A stretch of DNA of 64,000 bases from Leptospira wolffii serovar Khorat str. Khorat-H2 (GTDB lineage Bacteria > Spirochaetota > Leptospiria > Leptospirales > Leptospiraceae), in contig NZ_AKWX02000020.1 of the NCBI RefSeq assembly GCF_000306115.2, forward strand, positions 372,001 through 436,000, in the 5' to 3' direction. The stretch's first letter is position 1; each line of letters opens with the position of its first letter. This document shows positions 40,506-52,799 of this stretch, in pieces. The notes beneath the pieces are model-generated. The model ran no database searches, was not told the origin of the DNA, and saw only the letters and a program-made list of their open reading frames with translations. Made by a program: the position numbers and the translations under genes.

Positions 40506-41603
40506 GTGTTTTTACGAAGCCTAAGGCTTCTGAATTTCCGTAATCACGAACAGGTAAGCTTGGAGTTTCATTCCAGGCTTATTTTCTTTGTAGGGGAAAA
40601 CGGAGAAGGTAAAACCAATCTTTTAGAAGCGATCTCCATGATCTCTTGGTTGAAAAGCTTTCGTGAGTCGGAGGAAGGAAATCTGATTCGTTGGAATTCC
40701 GACGGATACTATATCAAAGCGGAAGTCGATCGGGACGGCAAAAGAGAGAGTTACGAACTCGGATTCTCCAAAAAGCCGGTAAGCAGAAGAAAATTAAAAT
40801 ACAACCAAGAAGAAGTGAAGAAACGTTCGGAACTTCTAGGTAAGTTTTTAACGGTTTTGATGACTCCTCTGGATTTAATTATCGTGGAAGGAGGTCCTTC
40901 TGAAAGAAGAAGGTTCCTAGATAGCTTACTTTCTTCGATCGATCTTTCTTACCTGAACGATCTAATAGAATACAACCGCATCCTAAAGCAAAGGAATGCT
41001 CTTTTAAAAAGCGGTTCTTCCGATCAGGGCCTCTACGAAGTCTGGAACCAGAAATTGATAGAAAAAGGAATGTCTATTTTTCGGAAGAGAAAAGACTTCA
41101 TTCAAGATTTCGATCCTATTTATAGGGAGAATTTGAAGAAGTTAAGTGGAGGAAGAGACAATCTTCTGCTCGAATATCGTCCAAGCTTCACGGACGAAGA
41201 ACATTTTAGAGCAGTGCTTGCCAGAAACTTATCTAGGGATCGCAAACTAGGATACACCTCCGTAGGAATCCATAGGGACGATCTTTTTGTAGGAGAGGAC
41301 AATCGCGATATCATGGATTTCGCCTCCCAGGGCCAAAAGCGAAGCACGGTTATTTCCTTAAAATCCGCCGCTTTCCAGTATTATAGGAATCGCTTAAACC
41401 GTACCCCTATTCTTCTCATAGACGACGTGATCCGAGAATTGGATGTAAAAAGAAGAGAATATTTCGTGGATTTGGTTTTGAATTCAGGACAGGCATTTTT
41501 CACCACGACGGATTTGGAAGGAATTTCGGATTACGTCGGTAGACTCGAGGATGAGAAACAGATTTTTACCGTTAAAAACGGACTGGTTACGGCCCATCTA
41601 TGA
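40506..41603 (+). CDS. recF: RecF, recombination mediator ATPase
   Basis: A 365-residue SMC-like ATPase that works with RecOR at gaps. Motifs: [33 protein letters not shown] (Walker A) near residue 30, the signature [17 protein letters not shown] near 278 and [11 protein letters not shown] (Walker B) near 308. GTG start 9 bp after dnaN; its stop overlaps the DciA-like gene by 4 bp (ATGA). Confidence 0.95.
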   Translation: MFLRSLRLLNFRNHEQVSLEFHSRLIFFVGENGEGKTNLLEAISMISWLKSFRESEEGNLIRWNSDGYYIKAEVDRDGKRESYELGFSKKPVSRRKLKYNQEEVKKRSELLGKFLTVLMTPLDLIIVEGGPSERRRFLDSLLSSIDLSYLNDLIEYNRILKQRNALLKSGSSDQGLYEVWNQKLIEKGMSIFRKRKDFIQDFDPIYRENLKKLSGGRDNLLLEYRPSFTDEEHFRAVLARNLSRDRKLGYTSVGIHRDDLFVGEDNRDIMDFASQGQKRSTVISLKSAAFQYYRNRLNRTPILLIDDVIRELDVKRREYFVDLVLNSGQAFFTTTDLEGISDYVGRLEDEKQIFTVKNGLVTAHL

Positions 41604-42061
41604 GTTCCGAAAATCTTCCTCATAAAATTCGTTCGGAAGAATTCCGAGCGATGCTAGGAGAACTGGGATTCACCGAAGAAAGTTTATATGCGAAAATCGC
41701 AGTCCAAACGCTTGCAAAACGCTGGCCGGACATAATCGGGCCGATTTACGCGAATCAGTCGGAGCCCTTTTCCATACAAGACGACACATTAATCGTGATT
41801 ACTTCTCACGCAGCTTATAAGCAGGAGATTCTCTTTTTAAAAAAGAGAATTTTGAATCATTGCTATCGCTATCTAAAAGAGAATACGGTTAAGAAAATAG
41901 AAGTTAGAATCGGAAATGTGTCTAGAAAAGACTCCAAAAGTCCTCAGCCAAGCGTCCAAAAAACCGGACTGGAAGGCAAACAAGATCTGGTTTCTTTAGC
42001 CGAAAAAGAAACGGATCCGATCGCAAAAAAGAGGCTTTTGGATCTCATCGAATACCTATAG
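41600..42061 (+). CDS. DUF721/DciA-like protein (helicase loader candidate)
   Basis: A 153-residue DUF721 protein. DciA is the ancestral loader of the replicative helicase DnaB in bacteria without DnaC/DnaI. The core spans about residues 25-105: [51 protein letters not shown]. The tail is charged and disordered. The position between recF and gyrB, overlapping recF, is common for this family. Confidence 0.85.
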   Translation: MSSENLPHKIRSEEFRAMLGELGFTEESLYAKIAVQTLAKRWPDIIGPIYANQSEPFSIQDDTLIVITSHAAYKQEILFLKKRILNHCYRYLKENTVKKIEVRIGNVSRKDSKSPQPSVQKTGLEGKQDLVSLAEKETDPIAKKRLLDLIEYL

Positions 42062-42134
42062 TCGAGTCTATTCTTTCTAGTAATCCTACCGAATTTCCTT
42101 GCGTCTCTGGCGAATTCAGGAAAACTATTCCTAG

Positions 42135-44060
<1,926 letters not shown>

Positions 44061-44090
44061 AAGACAGATAAAAGGGAGCTCTAAAATCGA

Positions 44091-46604
44091 ATGAGCCAAG
44101 AGATGGAGAATGAATCGAAAACCCTAGGTTTCAGTCCGACGTCCCGTCCGGATATCGGGGAAGCGCTGAAAAACGGCGTCAGGGTGATTCCGGTCGAAAT
44201 TGAAGACCAGATGAAGGAGGCCTACCTAGGATACGCGATGAGCGTAATCGTAGGTCGCGCGCTTCCGGATGTTAGAGACGGATTAAAACCCGTGCATAGG
44301 CGTATTCTTCACGCTATGAACGAACGTGCATGGAGAAGCGATCGTCCTTATGTGAAATGCGCTAAAATCGTCGGGGAGGTCATCGGTAATTATCACCCTC
44401 ACGGGGATAGCGCCGTATACGACGCCTTGGTTCGTATGGTTCAGGATTTCTCCCTTCGCGTCCCTTTGATCGACGGGCAAGGAAACTTCGGATCCGTCGA
44501 CGGAGATAATCCTGCCGCTTATCGTTATACAGAAGCTAGGCTCGAAAAAGTCGCGGAAGAACTCTTAAGAGATATAGAGAAGGAAACCGTAAACTTCTCT
44601 CCAAACTTCGACGACACGAAACAGCAGCCCGACGTTCTTCCGGCAAACTTTCCTAACCTGTTAGTCAACGGTTCTTCCGGAATCGCAGTGGGGATGGCTA
44701 CGAACATTCCTCCGCACAATCTCCAGGAATGCATCCAGGCCGTAATCTCGGTTATTGAGAATCCAGATATTACGATTCCTGAATTATTAAAGATCATGCC
44801 GGGTCCGGATTTTCCGACCGGGGGGATCATCATAGGCGGAGAAGGTTTGCTTTCCGCCTATCATACGGGAAGAGGTTCGATTCGAATCCGCTCTAAGGTG
44901 GAGATAGAGGAAAATAAGAAGGGTCGGGAAGTCATCGTAATCACCGAGATTCCGTATCAGGTCAATAAGAGAACCTTATTGGAAAGAATCGGGGAGCTTG
45001 TGAACGAAAAGCAGGTGGAAGGAATTTCCGAAATCCTGGATCTCTCCGACAGAAAAGGAATCCGAGTAGAGATCCATATTAAGAAGGATGCGAATGCTCA
45101 AGTAATCCTGAATCAACTTCTAAAGCTCACTCAACTACAGGTGAGTTTCGGGATCACGATGCTTGCGATTCTGGATAACAAACCTAAGATTTTCAACCTG
45201 AAAGAAATCTTAGTTTCCTACTCCATTCACAGAAAAGAAGTCATAGTTAGAAGAACCCAGTTCGATCTGGATAAGGCCGAAAAAAGGGCACATATCTTAG
45301 AAGGATTGAAAATCGCTCTCGAGAATATCGAAGAAGTGATCCGGGTGATTCGCGCCTCTAAGAACGCCGCAGAAGCCAAACAAGAGTTAATGAATCGTTT
45401 CGTTCTCTCCGATGTCCAAGCGGATGCGATCCTAGAGATGAGACTACAACGCTTAACTTCTCTCGAAGTCCAAAAGGTTATAGATGAGTTAGAAGAAGTG
45501 CGTCTCTTGATTCTAGATTATAAGGATATTCTGGCGAAACCGGGGCGTGTCGCCGAGATCGTTTGCACGGAACTCAAGGAAGTGTCGGATAAATTCGGAA
45601 ACAAACGCAAGACAGATATCAGTCTGGAAAGCGTAGAATCCTCTTCCTTCAACGCGGAAGATCTGATCGCCGACGAAGAAATGGTTCTCCAAATCACTTA
45701 CGATCAGTTCGTAAAAAGACTTCCCTTAGATACGTTCAAAAGACAGAGAAGAGGCGGTAAGGGAATCCAGGGACTTTCTCAAAAAAGGGACGATATCGTT
45801 AAAATCATGAAGTCTGCAATGACTCATGATAATGTAATGTTCTTCTCTAATATAGGAAAGGTCTATATGATGAAGGCCTACGAACTTCCGTTGGCTTCGA
45901 AAGAGGCGAGAGGAAAATCCTTAAAGGCCATTATCGGCTTAAGCGAGGGAGAATACATATCCGCAGTCTTCACATTCAGAGCGGAAGATAAGGAGAAGGA
46001 CCTTCTTCTTGTGACCAAGAAAGGATTCATCAAGAGAGTGGAACTCTCCGAATTCGGAAACGTAAAGAAATCCGGAATCATCGCCATCGGTTTACGAGAC
46101 GGGGACGAATTGATCACCGTAGTATCCGTCCAGAAGGGAGACGATTTTATGATCTTCTCCGCAAACGGACAGGCCTTACGTATCGAAATGGATGCTATCC
46201 GAGCTCAAGGAAGAACCGCACAAGGTGTTACAGGGATGAGACTCTCCGATGACGATTCTATCGTTGGACTTTCCAAAGTCGTAGAAGGAGACGATATATT
46301 CGTGATCTCCGAAAACGGTTACGGCAAACGTCTGGGCTTCGAAGAATTCGGAACCAAGGGTCGTGGTGGAAAAGGAATGGCTTTCCTCAAAGTCGGAGAT
46401 AAGAACGGGGCAGCGGTCGGAGTCGGGTCCGTCGGAGAAGACGATGAAATCATTCTCGTGACCCAGCAAGGAATGGTGATACGAACCGAAGCGAATCAGA
46501 TCTCCAAAATGGGAAGAACCGCCGTAGGTGTGAGAGTCGTCGATATCAAAGATAACGATAAGGTCCAAGACTTCACGGTGATTCGAGAAAGTAAGGAAAA
46601 ATGA
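44091..46604 (+). CDS. gyrA: DNA gyrase subunit A
   Basis: The 837-residue breakage-reunion subunit. The catalytic Tyr is in NPAAYRYTEARL near residue 141, the quinolone region reads HPHGDSAVYDALVRMVQDFS with the sensitive-type Ser and Asp, and the GyrA box is QRRGGKGIQG near residue 550. The C-terminal beta-pinwheel has repeated ISENGYGKRL-like blades. Its stop overlaps dusB by 4 bp. Confidence 0.97.
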   Translation: MSQEMENESKTLGFSPTSRPDIGEALKNGVRVIPVEIEDQMKEAYLGYAMSVIVGRALPDVRDGLKPVHRRILHAMNERAWRSDRPYVKCAKIVGEVIGNYHPHGDSAVYDALVRMVQDFSLRVPLIDGQGNFGSVDGDNPAAYRYTEARLEKVAEELLRDIEKETVNFSPNFDDTKQQPDVLPANFPNLLVNGSSGIAVGMATNIPPHNLQECIQAVISVIENPDITIPELLKIMPGPDFPTGGIIIGGEGLLSAYHTGRGSIRIRSKVEIEENKKGREVIVITEIPYQVNKRTLLERIGELVNEKQVEGISEILDLSDRKGIRVEIHIKKDANAQVILNQLLKLTQLQVSFGITMLAILDNKPKIFNLKEILVSYSIHRKEVIVRRTQFDLDKAEKRAHILEGLKIALENIEEVIRVIRASKNAAEAKQELMNRFVLSDVQADAILEMRLQRLTSLEVQKVIDELEEVRLLILDYKDILAKPGRVAEIVCTELKEVSDKFGNKRKTDISLESVESSSFNAEDLIADEEMVLQITYDQFVKRLPLDTFKRQRRGGKGIQGLSQKRDDIVKIMKSAMTHDNVMFFSNIGKVYMMKAYELPLASKEARGKSLKAIIGLSEGEYISAVFTFRAEDKEKDLLLVTKKGFIKRVELSEFGNVKKSGIIAIGLRDGDELITVVSVQKGDDFMIFSANGQALRIEMDAIRAQGRTAQGVTGMRLSDDDSIVGLSKVVEGDDIFVISENGYGKRLGFEEFGTKGRGGKGMAFLKVGDKNGAAVGVGSVGEDDEIILVTQQGMVIRTEANQISKMGRTAVGVRVVDIKDNDKVQDFTVIRESKEK

Positions 46605-47551
46605 TTCGGATCGGAACAGTCGAGATTCCCGGATGGTTGGCCATGTCACCGATGGCCGGGATTAGCGACAGTCCGACCCGCACTATAGTCCGTCGCTTCG
46701 GATCGGCCTTTTCTTACACGGAATTCGTTTCTACGGATAGTCTCGCAGTAGGATCTAAAAAAGCATTATCACTTTTGAATTTTCGAGAAGAAGAGAGGCC
46801 GATCACTTTCCAAATCTTCGGCAATAAACTCGAAATCATCGTGGATGCGGCAAAAAGAATCCGAGAGTTGAACCCGGATATCATAGATTTGAATATGGGA
46901 TGCCCCGCTAGAAACGTATCTATGCGCGGATCCGGCGTGGGTCTTTTGCGTAAGCCCATATATGCAGGAAAAATAATAGAAGAAATGAGAAAGGCACTGG
47001 ATATTCCGGTGACTGCGAAAATCCGCCTGGGCTGGGACGATACATCCCGAAATTATATGGAAGTATCCAGAATCCTAGAAGAATCCGGCGTCATGGCGAT
47101 ATCCGTGCATGGCAGGACGAGAGAGATGGGTTACTCTGGAAAAGCGGATTGGGATGCGATCGCGGATATAAAAGCGGCGAGAAAAGTTCCCATCTTCGGA
47201 AACGGAGACGTGAGTTCCTATGAGGAAGCGGTTCGCCGAAAACAAGAGTCTGGCGTGGACGGAGTTTTGGTGGGTAGGAATTCCATCGGAAATCCTTGGA
47301 TTTTCTCGAACCAACTCAAGGAGACACTCTCCTTAGAACAAATCGTATCCGTTGCACTAACTCATCTAGAATTGATGAGAGAATCCTTCGGCGATAAATT
47401 AGGCGTACTACTTCTTCGGAAGCATTTGGTGAGATATATCCAAGGCCGGGAAGAATTTGCTGCCAGCCGGATGGAAATCCTGAAGGCTGAAAACCCGGAA
47501 TCTCTGGCCCAACTTTTGAAAGCGGGACTCAGAGAACCCATCTTTGCTTGA
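46601..47551 (+). CDS. dusB: tRNA-dihydrouridine synthase (Dus family)
   Basis: An FMN enzyme that reduces uridine in the tRNA D-loop. The 316-residue protein shows LAMSPMAGISDSPTR, DLNMGCPARNVSMRGSG with the catalytic Cys near residue 98, VTAKIRLGWDD, SVHGRTREMGYSG and VGRNSIGNPWIF. It resembles DusB most; subtype is not certain. Its ATG overlaps gyrA, so it may be read from the gyrase transcript. The stop abuts the convergent SH3 gene. Confidence 0.92.
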   Translation: MIRIGTVEIPGWLAMSPMAGISDSPTRTIVRRFGSAFSYTEFVSTDSLAVGSKKALSLLNFREEERPITFQIFGNKLEIIVDAAKRIRELNPDIIDLNMGCPARNVSMRGSGVGLLRKPIYAGKIIEEMRKALDIPVTAKIRLGWDDTSRNYMEVSRILEESGVMAISVHGRTREMGYSGKADWDAIADIKAARKVPIFGNGDVSSYEEAVRRKQESGVDGVLVGRNSIGNPWIFSNQLKETLSLEQIVSVALTHLELMRESFGDKLGVLLLRKHLVRYIQGREEFAASRMEILKAENPESLAQLLKAGLREPIFA

Positions 47552-48946
47552 TCATTCTACGGGAACGAGTTTTCCTCTTTTAAGTTTGAACTGAAATGGA
47601 GAATAAAGCTTCTCATCTTCTTTATGGCAATTGTCATTATTTCTGTGGAGTTCGGAGCCATAAATTGAAATTTGTCCACAATTAGAGCCGTAACTGGACC
47701 TAGAATAAGTAGCCAGAGTCTCGAACTTGGAACCGTTGAAGCGATAGAGAGTTTGACTAATGGAACCGGATCTGCCTTCCGATTCGGTGGCTAGTATTTC
47801 GTAAATGCCGTCTCCATCCATGTCTTCAAATTTCGCATCTCCGATTCCTTTGTATATGGTAGAGTAATTTGCTCCGTCTTTGAATAATAGTATTTTAATC
47901 GTCGCGGATTCATTGCTTTTAACATAATAAGTCTTTATCTTCGTCTCTACTTCGAAAAGTTTCTTCTTTCCGAAATTATAATCGGTTACTATCACATTAT
48001 CCAAATCGGCCTCACCATTTAAGGCGGCTCCGATAGCTTCTAGCAATTCCCTGGATTTGTCTCCTTTATATCGAGATAGTTGCAATCTTACGATGGAAGG
48101 ATAAGTATCCAAAATATCCGCCGGAAGGAAGCCTGAATACGCAACGGAATTACCGCCTTCATAAGAATCATATTCGGAGGATCCGTCCGCTCCATAGACA
48201 TGAAAGTAAACCTTTCCTTGTTCAGTGATTAGCTTCTGATTAAAGAAAGCTGAGCTCCCTTCCGTTAGATGATAGGAAACATCGTCGGATGGGATCAATT
48301 TTCCATTCGTATAATTATATATCTTTTTAGGCTCCTTTCTCAAGTAAGCCCAGCCGGTTTGCGGCAAGTTAAGGTCTTTGGTTTTAGCCAATATTTCCGG
48401 ACTCGCATCTCTCATCACGTAGGCAGTGAAAACGAATCCTGTCTGACCGTTTTTGGTTTTTACTTTCGCCCAAGTGCCCGTCATACCGTCTATGGATACG
48501 GGCTTAGATTGCTCCTCTTGTAGTTCTACGATCTCTCTGGTTTGTAATTTACCCAATACCTTTCCGTTGACGCCCGGAGTCTCTCTGAGCATCAATTGAG
48601 TGGCGGTTACAAGACCGAATTTATTGGTCAACACGGGGAAGAATGTAGATACGGAATTCCTAATACTTTCTTCTTCCCGGGAAACATAACCTACCTGTTC
48701 GCTCTGTTTGACCTTTAGCCATAAGAGTTTTAAGGAGGAGTCCTTGTCCTGGATATCGGCTCCTAGAATCTCGTATTTTTTGGCTTTATCCAACGCGAAT
48801 AGAACTTCGCTTTTCAAGGATGGTTTTGCGTATACCTTCACATCCTTTTGGCTGACATATCCGAAACCGATCGGGGTAGAGGCACAGGCATATACGCCGT
48901 ATACCGTGATGAGAATCATGAAAACTTTAAAGGAGAACTTGCGCAT
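47552..48946 (-). CDS. SH3/FG-GAP-like lipoprotein (paralogue of 50258 gene)
   Basis: A 464-residue envelope protein. The signal ends YGVYAC at Cys21, a lipobox-like site. SH3b-type repeats follow: VKVYAKPSLKSEVLFALDKAKKYEILG and LMLRETPGVNGKVLGKLQTREIVELQEE. The C-terminal part has a DMDGDGIYEI calcium-type FG-GAP motif near residue 374. The paralogue at 50258 shares STPIGFG/SKPIGLG after the Cys and the same C-terminal Asp motif. Function is unknown. Confidence 0.8.
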   Translation of the reverse strand: MRKFSFKVFMILITVYGVYACASTPIGFGYVSQKDVKVYAKPSLKSEVLFALDKAKKYEILGADIQDKDSSLKLLWLKVKQSEQVGYVSREEESIRNSVSTFFPVLTNKFGLVTATQLMLRETPGVNGKVLGKLQTREIVELQEEQSKPVSIDGMTGTWAKVKTKNGQTGFVFTAYVMRDASPEILAKTKDLNLPQTGWAYLRKEPKKIYNYTNGKLIPSDDVSYHLTEGSSAFFNQKLITEQGKVYFHVYGADGSSEYDSYEGGNSVAYSGFLPADILDTYPSIVRLQLSRYKGDKSRELLEAIGAALNGEADLDNVIVTDYNFGKKKLFEVETKIKTYYVKSNESATIKILLFKDGANYSTIYKGIGDAKFEDMDGDGIYEILATESEGRSGSISQTLYRFNGSKFETLATYSRSSYGSNCGQISIYGSELHRNNDNCHKEDEKLYSPFQFKLKRGKLVPVE

Positions 48947-49060
48947 AAATCTTTCCTACAAAATTGGAAAATGACAAAACATCCGTTAGGATTCCCTTGA
49001 TTAAAAAATCGTCAATCCAAAACGAAATCACTTGATTGTTACAATAAATCTTAAATTGAT

Positions 49061-50245
49061 ATGGGAATGAGACCGACTCTGGTGGGATGTTCTATCTCCC
49101 TTCTTTTCTTCGGGGTCTTTCTATCGTTAATCTATTCTTCTCCTCGTCCTGAAGTCGGGAGTTTACAAAAAAATCTAGGTTTCAACAAAGGATTGGCCCC
49201 TATAGCCTTCGATCCGGAAAAAGATTCCATCCGAAATCCTAGAACGGGAAAGCTCTTAAAAACCGCGAAAGATTGCGGGACCTGTCATAAAACGGTTTAT
49301 CAAAATTGGTCCGCCTCCAGGCACAAAGAGGCTCATACCAACCAAATCTATCGTCATAGCTTCTCGTTAGAACCCATGCAATGGTGCGAAAATTGTCACG
49401 TACCTTTGCGCAACGGCAAAGAACTGTACCTGAATACGGAGGGCATTTCTTGCAACGTATGCCATGTGAGAGGCGGAAAAATCATCGTATCTAGAACGCC
49501 GGAAGTGTCCCATAGTATTCTTTTTCATGAATATTCCCAAGTAAAAGATTTCGGATCAGCAAAGCTCTGTGAGTCCTGCCATCAGTTTAATTTCCCGAAT
49601 GCAGAGTCTCTTATGAAACCGGAAAAGGGAGTCGTGTATTCGGATCTAAATATGCAAGGAACATTCGATGAATGGTCTTCTTCCGGAATCTCGCAGGAAT
49701 CGGATTGCATAGACTGTCATGTAGCTCCGGATTCCGGCCGAAGTCATTCTTTCCAAGGAGGACATTCTCTATCTTCACTTAGAAAAAGTTTGGATGTACA
49801 AGCGGAATATTTAGGTTCCAAGACGATTGCAATTCGAGTCGTTTCCCAAGGAATAGGACACTCGTTTCCCACCGGCGATTTGTTTCGAACTCTCCGCTTG
49901 AAAGTATTTTCGGATTCGGGAAGATTGAGGGAAGAATTCGTTCTAAGGAAACTGTACCGAAACAAGTATCCCAATGAGAGAAATATCTCGGATGCGCCTA
50001 AAGTCTTAGAATCCGACACAAGGATTCCTCCTCCAATCGGAAATGAGCGAAACTCCTGGAAAGAATTCTATCTGAAAGTCGATGACCGTCCGCAAAATAT
50101 TAAGATAGAACTGTGGATCGATTATCTCAACGATGTGGAGAAAATATTCTCTCCGCTGAAACCATCCGATTCCAAGCATAGGATCTTAAAAAGCCGAATA
50201 AGAATCGAAGGACGGGATCGGTTTAAGGAAGGAGATATGGGATAA
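49061..50245 (+). CDS. Pentahaem c-type cytochrome
   Basis: A 394-residue exported multihaem protein. A signal anchor covers about residues 8-26. Five CXXCH haem sites are at CGTCH (72), CENCH (109), CNVCH (131), CESCH (170) and CIDCH (216). The C-terminal region has the GHSFPTGDLFRTLRLKVF element seen in other multihaem cytochromes. It probably carries electrons in the periplasm; reductase substrate is unknown. ATG 49061 or in-frame ATG 49067 are both possible. Confidence 0.88.
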   Translation: MGMRPTLVGCSISLLFFGVFLSLIYSSPRPEVGSLQKNLGFNKGLAPIAFDPEKDSIRNPRTGKLLKTAKDCGTCHKTVYQNWSASRHKEAHTNQIYRHSFSLEPMQWCENCHVPLRNGKELYLNTEGISCNVCHVRGGKIIVSRTPEVSHSILFHEYSQVKDFGSAKLCESCHQFNFPNAESLMKPEKGVVYSDLNMQGTFDEWSSSGISQESDCIDCHVAPDSGRSHSFQGGHSLSSLRKSLDVQAEYLGSKTIAIRVVSQGIGHSFPTGDLFRTLRLKVFSDSGRLREEFVLRKLYRNKYPNERNISDAPKVLESDTRIPPPIGNERNSWKEFYLKVDDRPQNIKIELWIDYLNDVEKIFSPLKPSDSKHRILKSRIRIEGRDRFKEGDMG

Positions 50246-50257
50246 TAATCCCGTTCT

Positions 50258-51643
50258 CTATTCTTTTACGAATTTTCCTTTAGAAAACGAATAGACCTCT
50301 CGTATAAGAGGATCCTTTCCTCCGTTTCTACTCCCGCAAGAATCGATATAAACGAGTTTTCTATTTTTCACCTCGACCGTCGAGCAACCTTCCGGAGAAA
50401 CATCTTTTTGGAATATACGGACGAGTCGATCGGCTCTGATTTCATATACCGAGTAATCCGGAAGTCCAGCCCTTGTAACATTCCCTTTCACGAATAATTC
50501 GGGTAATCCGTCTTGGTCGAAATCGACCCATTTAATTTCCTTATTATGAAATTGTTCCGAATAGTAACCGTCCTTTCCGGGAATAAAAATGAAATCGGAA
50601 ACGGTTTTTCCGACTCCGTTTCGAATTTTGTTAGTATTTGCAGGAAGGAGGATCGGCGATCGAAGGAAAAAGCTAACATAGAAGACCCTTCCGATCGGAA
50701 GATCGAAAGATTTCACGGAAGTGTTGCAAAGATCTATATTCTGGCCTTGGAAGCCTTTCAGTATTGCCTCGGTTAACTTTTCGGGTTGTTTCCAGCATTT
50801 CCGCTCCAAACTGAAATCCAGATAACTTAAATATACTTTAGAATCTTCTCCGGCGATGTAGAATTTATATCCGGTATCCGTAATGGAATATTCGTCACTG
50901 GTATAAGCGTCCGTCCCGCCCACGATGCGATAAAAGGTGTCTCCTGTAACGGTTCGAACGATTTCATTATAAGATGCAATTCCTAGAGAAATTCTAGGAA
51001 CCGTTCCGAAGGGTTTGAGTACTCCGTTTTTCCAGATAAATTTCGGCTTGTTTGGATCGGCAATTTTAATCCAACCGTTACTCGGGTAGCGCAGGTAGCC
51101 CGTCTTAAGTAGAGCTTGCGGATCCTCAGACTCTTGTATTCCGCGATCCTGGATGTAGCCGATCTTTCCATCAGGTGAAAGAATCTGTAACCAATTATAA
51201 TAATTCTCTCGCCCATCATAATAATCGGGACTTCTCCCAAGAATTTTATAATAGCTTGTGAATTCTAATCTAGATCGCGCATCGGAAAAAAGGGAGGGTT
51301 TATCGTACATTCTCAAATCGGAAGCGGCAACGACCGCATAACGAGATTCGGTGGCGAATAAAATTGCGGTAAATTCTTCTTCGATATGCGCATCTTTAAG
51401 AGCGTATTCTTCCCCCTCAAACCGGACCAGGTAGACGTTCTTATTCAAATCGTCCGACGTCGATTTTTCCTGGGTAGCGGCAAGGATCTCGAACTCCGAA
51501 CCTCTTGGAATTTGGACGGACTGTGATCCTTTTGTTACCGTTAGCCGATAGGAATTAACGATTCCAAGGCCGATCGGCTTCGAGCGGAAACAACTTAGAA
51601 AAATTGCCAATAGGAAGAGGATGTGGTAAGCGCGGGATTTCAT
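50258..51643 (-). CDS. SH3/FG-GAP-like lipoprotein (paralogue of 47552 gene)
   Basis: A 461-residue envelope protein. The signal ends FLSC at Cys18, then FRSKPIGLG. SH3b-like strands cover about 95-170 (DLRMYDKPSLFSDARSRLEFTSYYKILG). The block PNKPKFIWKNGVLKPFG parallels the paralogue's EPKKIYNYTNGKLIPS. A DFDQDGLPELF motif near residue 376 is FG-GAP-like. It is divergent or convergent around the cytochrome with its relative, suggesting a duplication. Function is unknown. Confidence 0.8.
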   Translation of the reverse strand: MKSRAYHILFLLAIFLSCFRSKPIGLGIVNSYRLTVTKGSQSVQIPRGSEFEILAATQEKSTSDDLNKNVYLVRFEGEEYALKDAHIEEEFTAILFATESRYAVVAASDLRMYDKPSLFSDARSRLEFTSYYKILGRSPDYYDGRENYYNWLQILSPDGKIGYIQDRGIQESEDPQALLKTGYLRYPSNGWIKIADPNKPKFIWKNGVLKPFGTVPRISLGIASYNEIVRTVTGDTFYRIVGGTDAYTSDEYSITDTGYKFYIAGEDSKVYLSYLDFSLERKCWKQPEKLTEAILKGFQGQNIDLCNTSVKSFDLPIGRVFYVSFFLRSPILLPANTNKIRNGVGKTVSDFIFIPGKDGYYSEQFHNKEIKWVDFDQDGLPELFVKGNVTRAGLPDYSVYEIRADRLVRIFQKDVSPEGCSTVEVKNRKLVYIDSCGSRNGGKDPLIREVYSFSKGKFVKE

Positions 51644-51882
51644 TCTAACTTGGTATTAGTGAAACTATCCGCTTTTAGGTAAATTCCGGCCAAATCGTAT
51701 TCTGGAAAAAGCGGCGTTTGACCATAAAGAAGGGAAATACTTCGGGAAAAATTGACCGATTTGGATGACTTTCCGGATTAGATGAGAAGGGCCGATTCCT
51801 TATTTCTTTCGGAAAAGAATGAGATTGACAATGGTTTCAGAGAATCGGCACATAATGGATTCCCCAAAGGAGAAAGCTCTCA

Positions 51883-52641
51883 ATGAGATTAGGTAAGAAA
51901 ATTCCAACCGCTATCTTAGCAGCCTCAATACTGTTATTCGGTTTTTGCAAAAAACAGGAAGAGGCACCGGTTGCTCAAATCGTCGGAACGAAATATTCCG
52001 CATGGAATCAATGGATTTATAAGAAACCGGGAACCGCCGAGAAGGCCGACCAAGTTTCCTTAGTATATGGGAACGAGGAAGTGACCGGATTGGAACTGGT
52101 AAACCATGAAAGCACGGACGCAAAGGGAAATAAGACCAGCGCGGAATATTTGAAAATGAAAACCGTCGACGGAAAAGAGGGATTCGCACTTGCAAAGAAT
52201 TTCTTCGATGACGTTATCTTCATCATAGCGGAAGGGGATTCCGTATATGCGAAGAATTCCTTAACCTCTCCTACTAAAGGCAAACTCGAAAAAGGGATGT
52301 CTTGTTTCGAGTCGGAAGCAAACGGTGATTTCGCAAAAGTTCGTTGCAGCGCTTCCATTTTGAAAGGCGGTAAGTTGAATAGCTTCTACGATGTTTGGAT
52401 CCAGACTTCTTCTCCGAATCTGTCCAGAATTTCCAGTAATCCTTTGCTCGCAGATAGTATTCGAAACTTAAAAACAGCTAGTGATAAGATTCTGGAAGCG
52501 GAAAAAGCGACCGAGCCCGCTAAGCAAGATGAACTGAAAAAGGCCGCAGCGGCAGCTCTTAAAACTGTTGTGGAGAAAGGTGACCAATTCCAGGAAGACG
52601 CAACTAACCTGGCGACCGAACACGGGTTGGTTTTGGAATAA
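51883..52641 (+). CDS. SH3-like lipoprotein, function unknown
   Basis: A 252-residue lipoprotein. Signal residues 8-21 end LLFGFC with Cys22 as the acylation site, then KKQEEAP. The body has SH3-like strands (WIYKKPGTAEKADQVSLVYGNEEV, VYAKNSLTSPTKGKLEKGMSC), and the C-terminus is a helical KATEPAKQDELKKAAAAALK segment. AGGAG precedes the ATG by ten bases. A strong terminator follows. Its position beside lipL21 near the origin is consistent with a conserved leptospiral lipoprotein; I cannot name it. Confidence 0.75.
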   Translation: MRLGKKIPTAILAASILLFGFCKKQEEAPVAQIVGTKYSAWNQWIYKKPGTAEKADQVSLVYGNEEVTGLELVNHESTDAKGNKTSAEYLKMKTVDGKEGFALAKNFFDDVIFIIAEGDSVYAKNSLTSPTKGKLEKGMSCFESEANGDFAKVRCSASILKGGKLNSFYDVWIQTSSPNLSRISSNPLLADSIRNLKTASDKILEAEKATEPAKQDELKKAAAAALKTVVEKGDQFQEDATNLATEHGLVLE

Positions 52642-52695
52642 AGCTTCTCTCATTCCAGCCCTTCGAATCGATCATTCGGAGGACTAATTAATCTG

Positions 52696-52729
52696 AAGCC
52701 TCGGGAGCGAAAGCAACCGAGGCTTTTTT
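52696..52729 (+). terminator. Terminator after the 51883 lipoprotein gene
   Basis: AAGCCTCGG (52696-52704) pairs with CCGAGGCTT (52717-52725) and runs into TTTT. Perfect 9-bp stem. Confidence 0.9.
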
Positions 52730-52744
52730 GTACCGCAAAATAAA

Positions 52745-52776
52745 AAAGCCCCCATTCCGGAAGGAACGAGGGCTTT
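52745..52776 (-). terminator. Terminator after lipL21
   Basis: AAAGCCC (52745-52751) pairs with GGGCTTT (52770-52776), extended inwards by TTCC/GGAA, and the minus strand continues into TTTTTTATTTT. It lies 24 bp after the lipL21 stop. Confidence 0.85.
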
Positions 52777-52799
52777 ATCTCTCTTAAGAGAAAGTTGGA

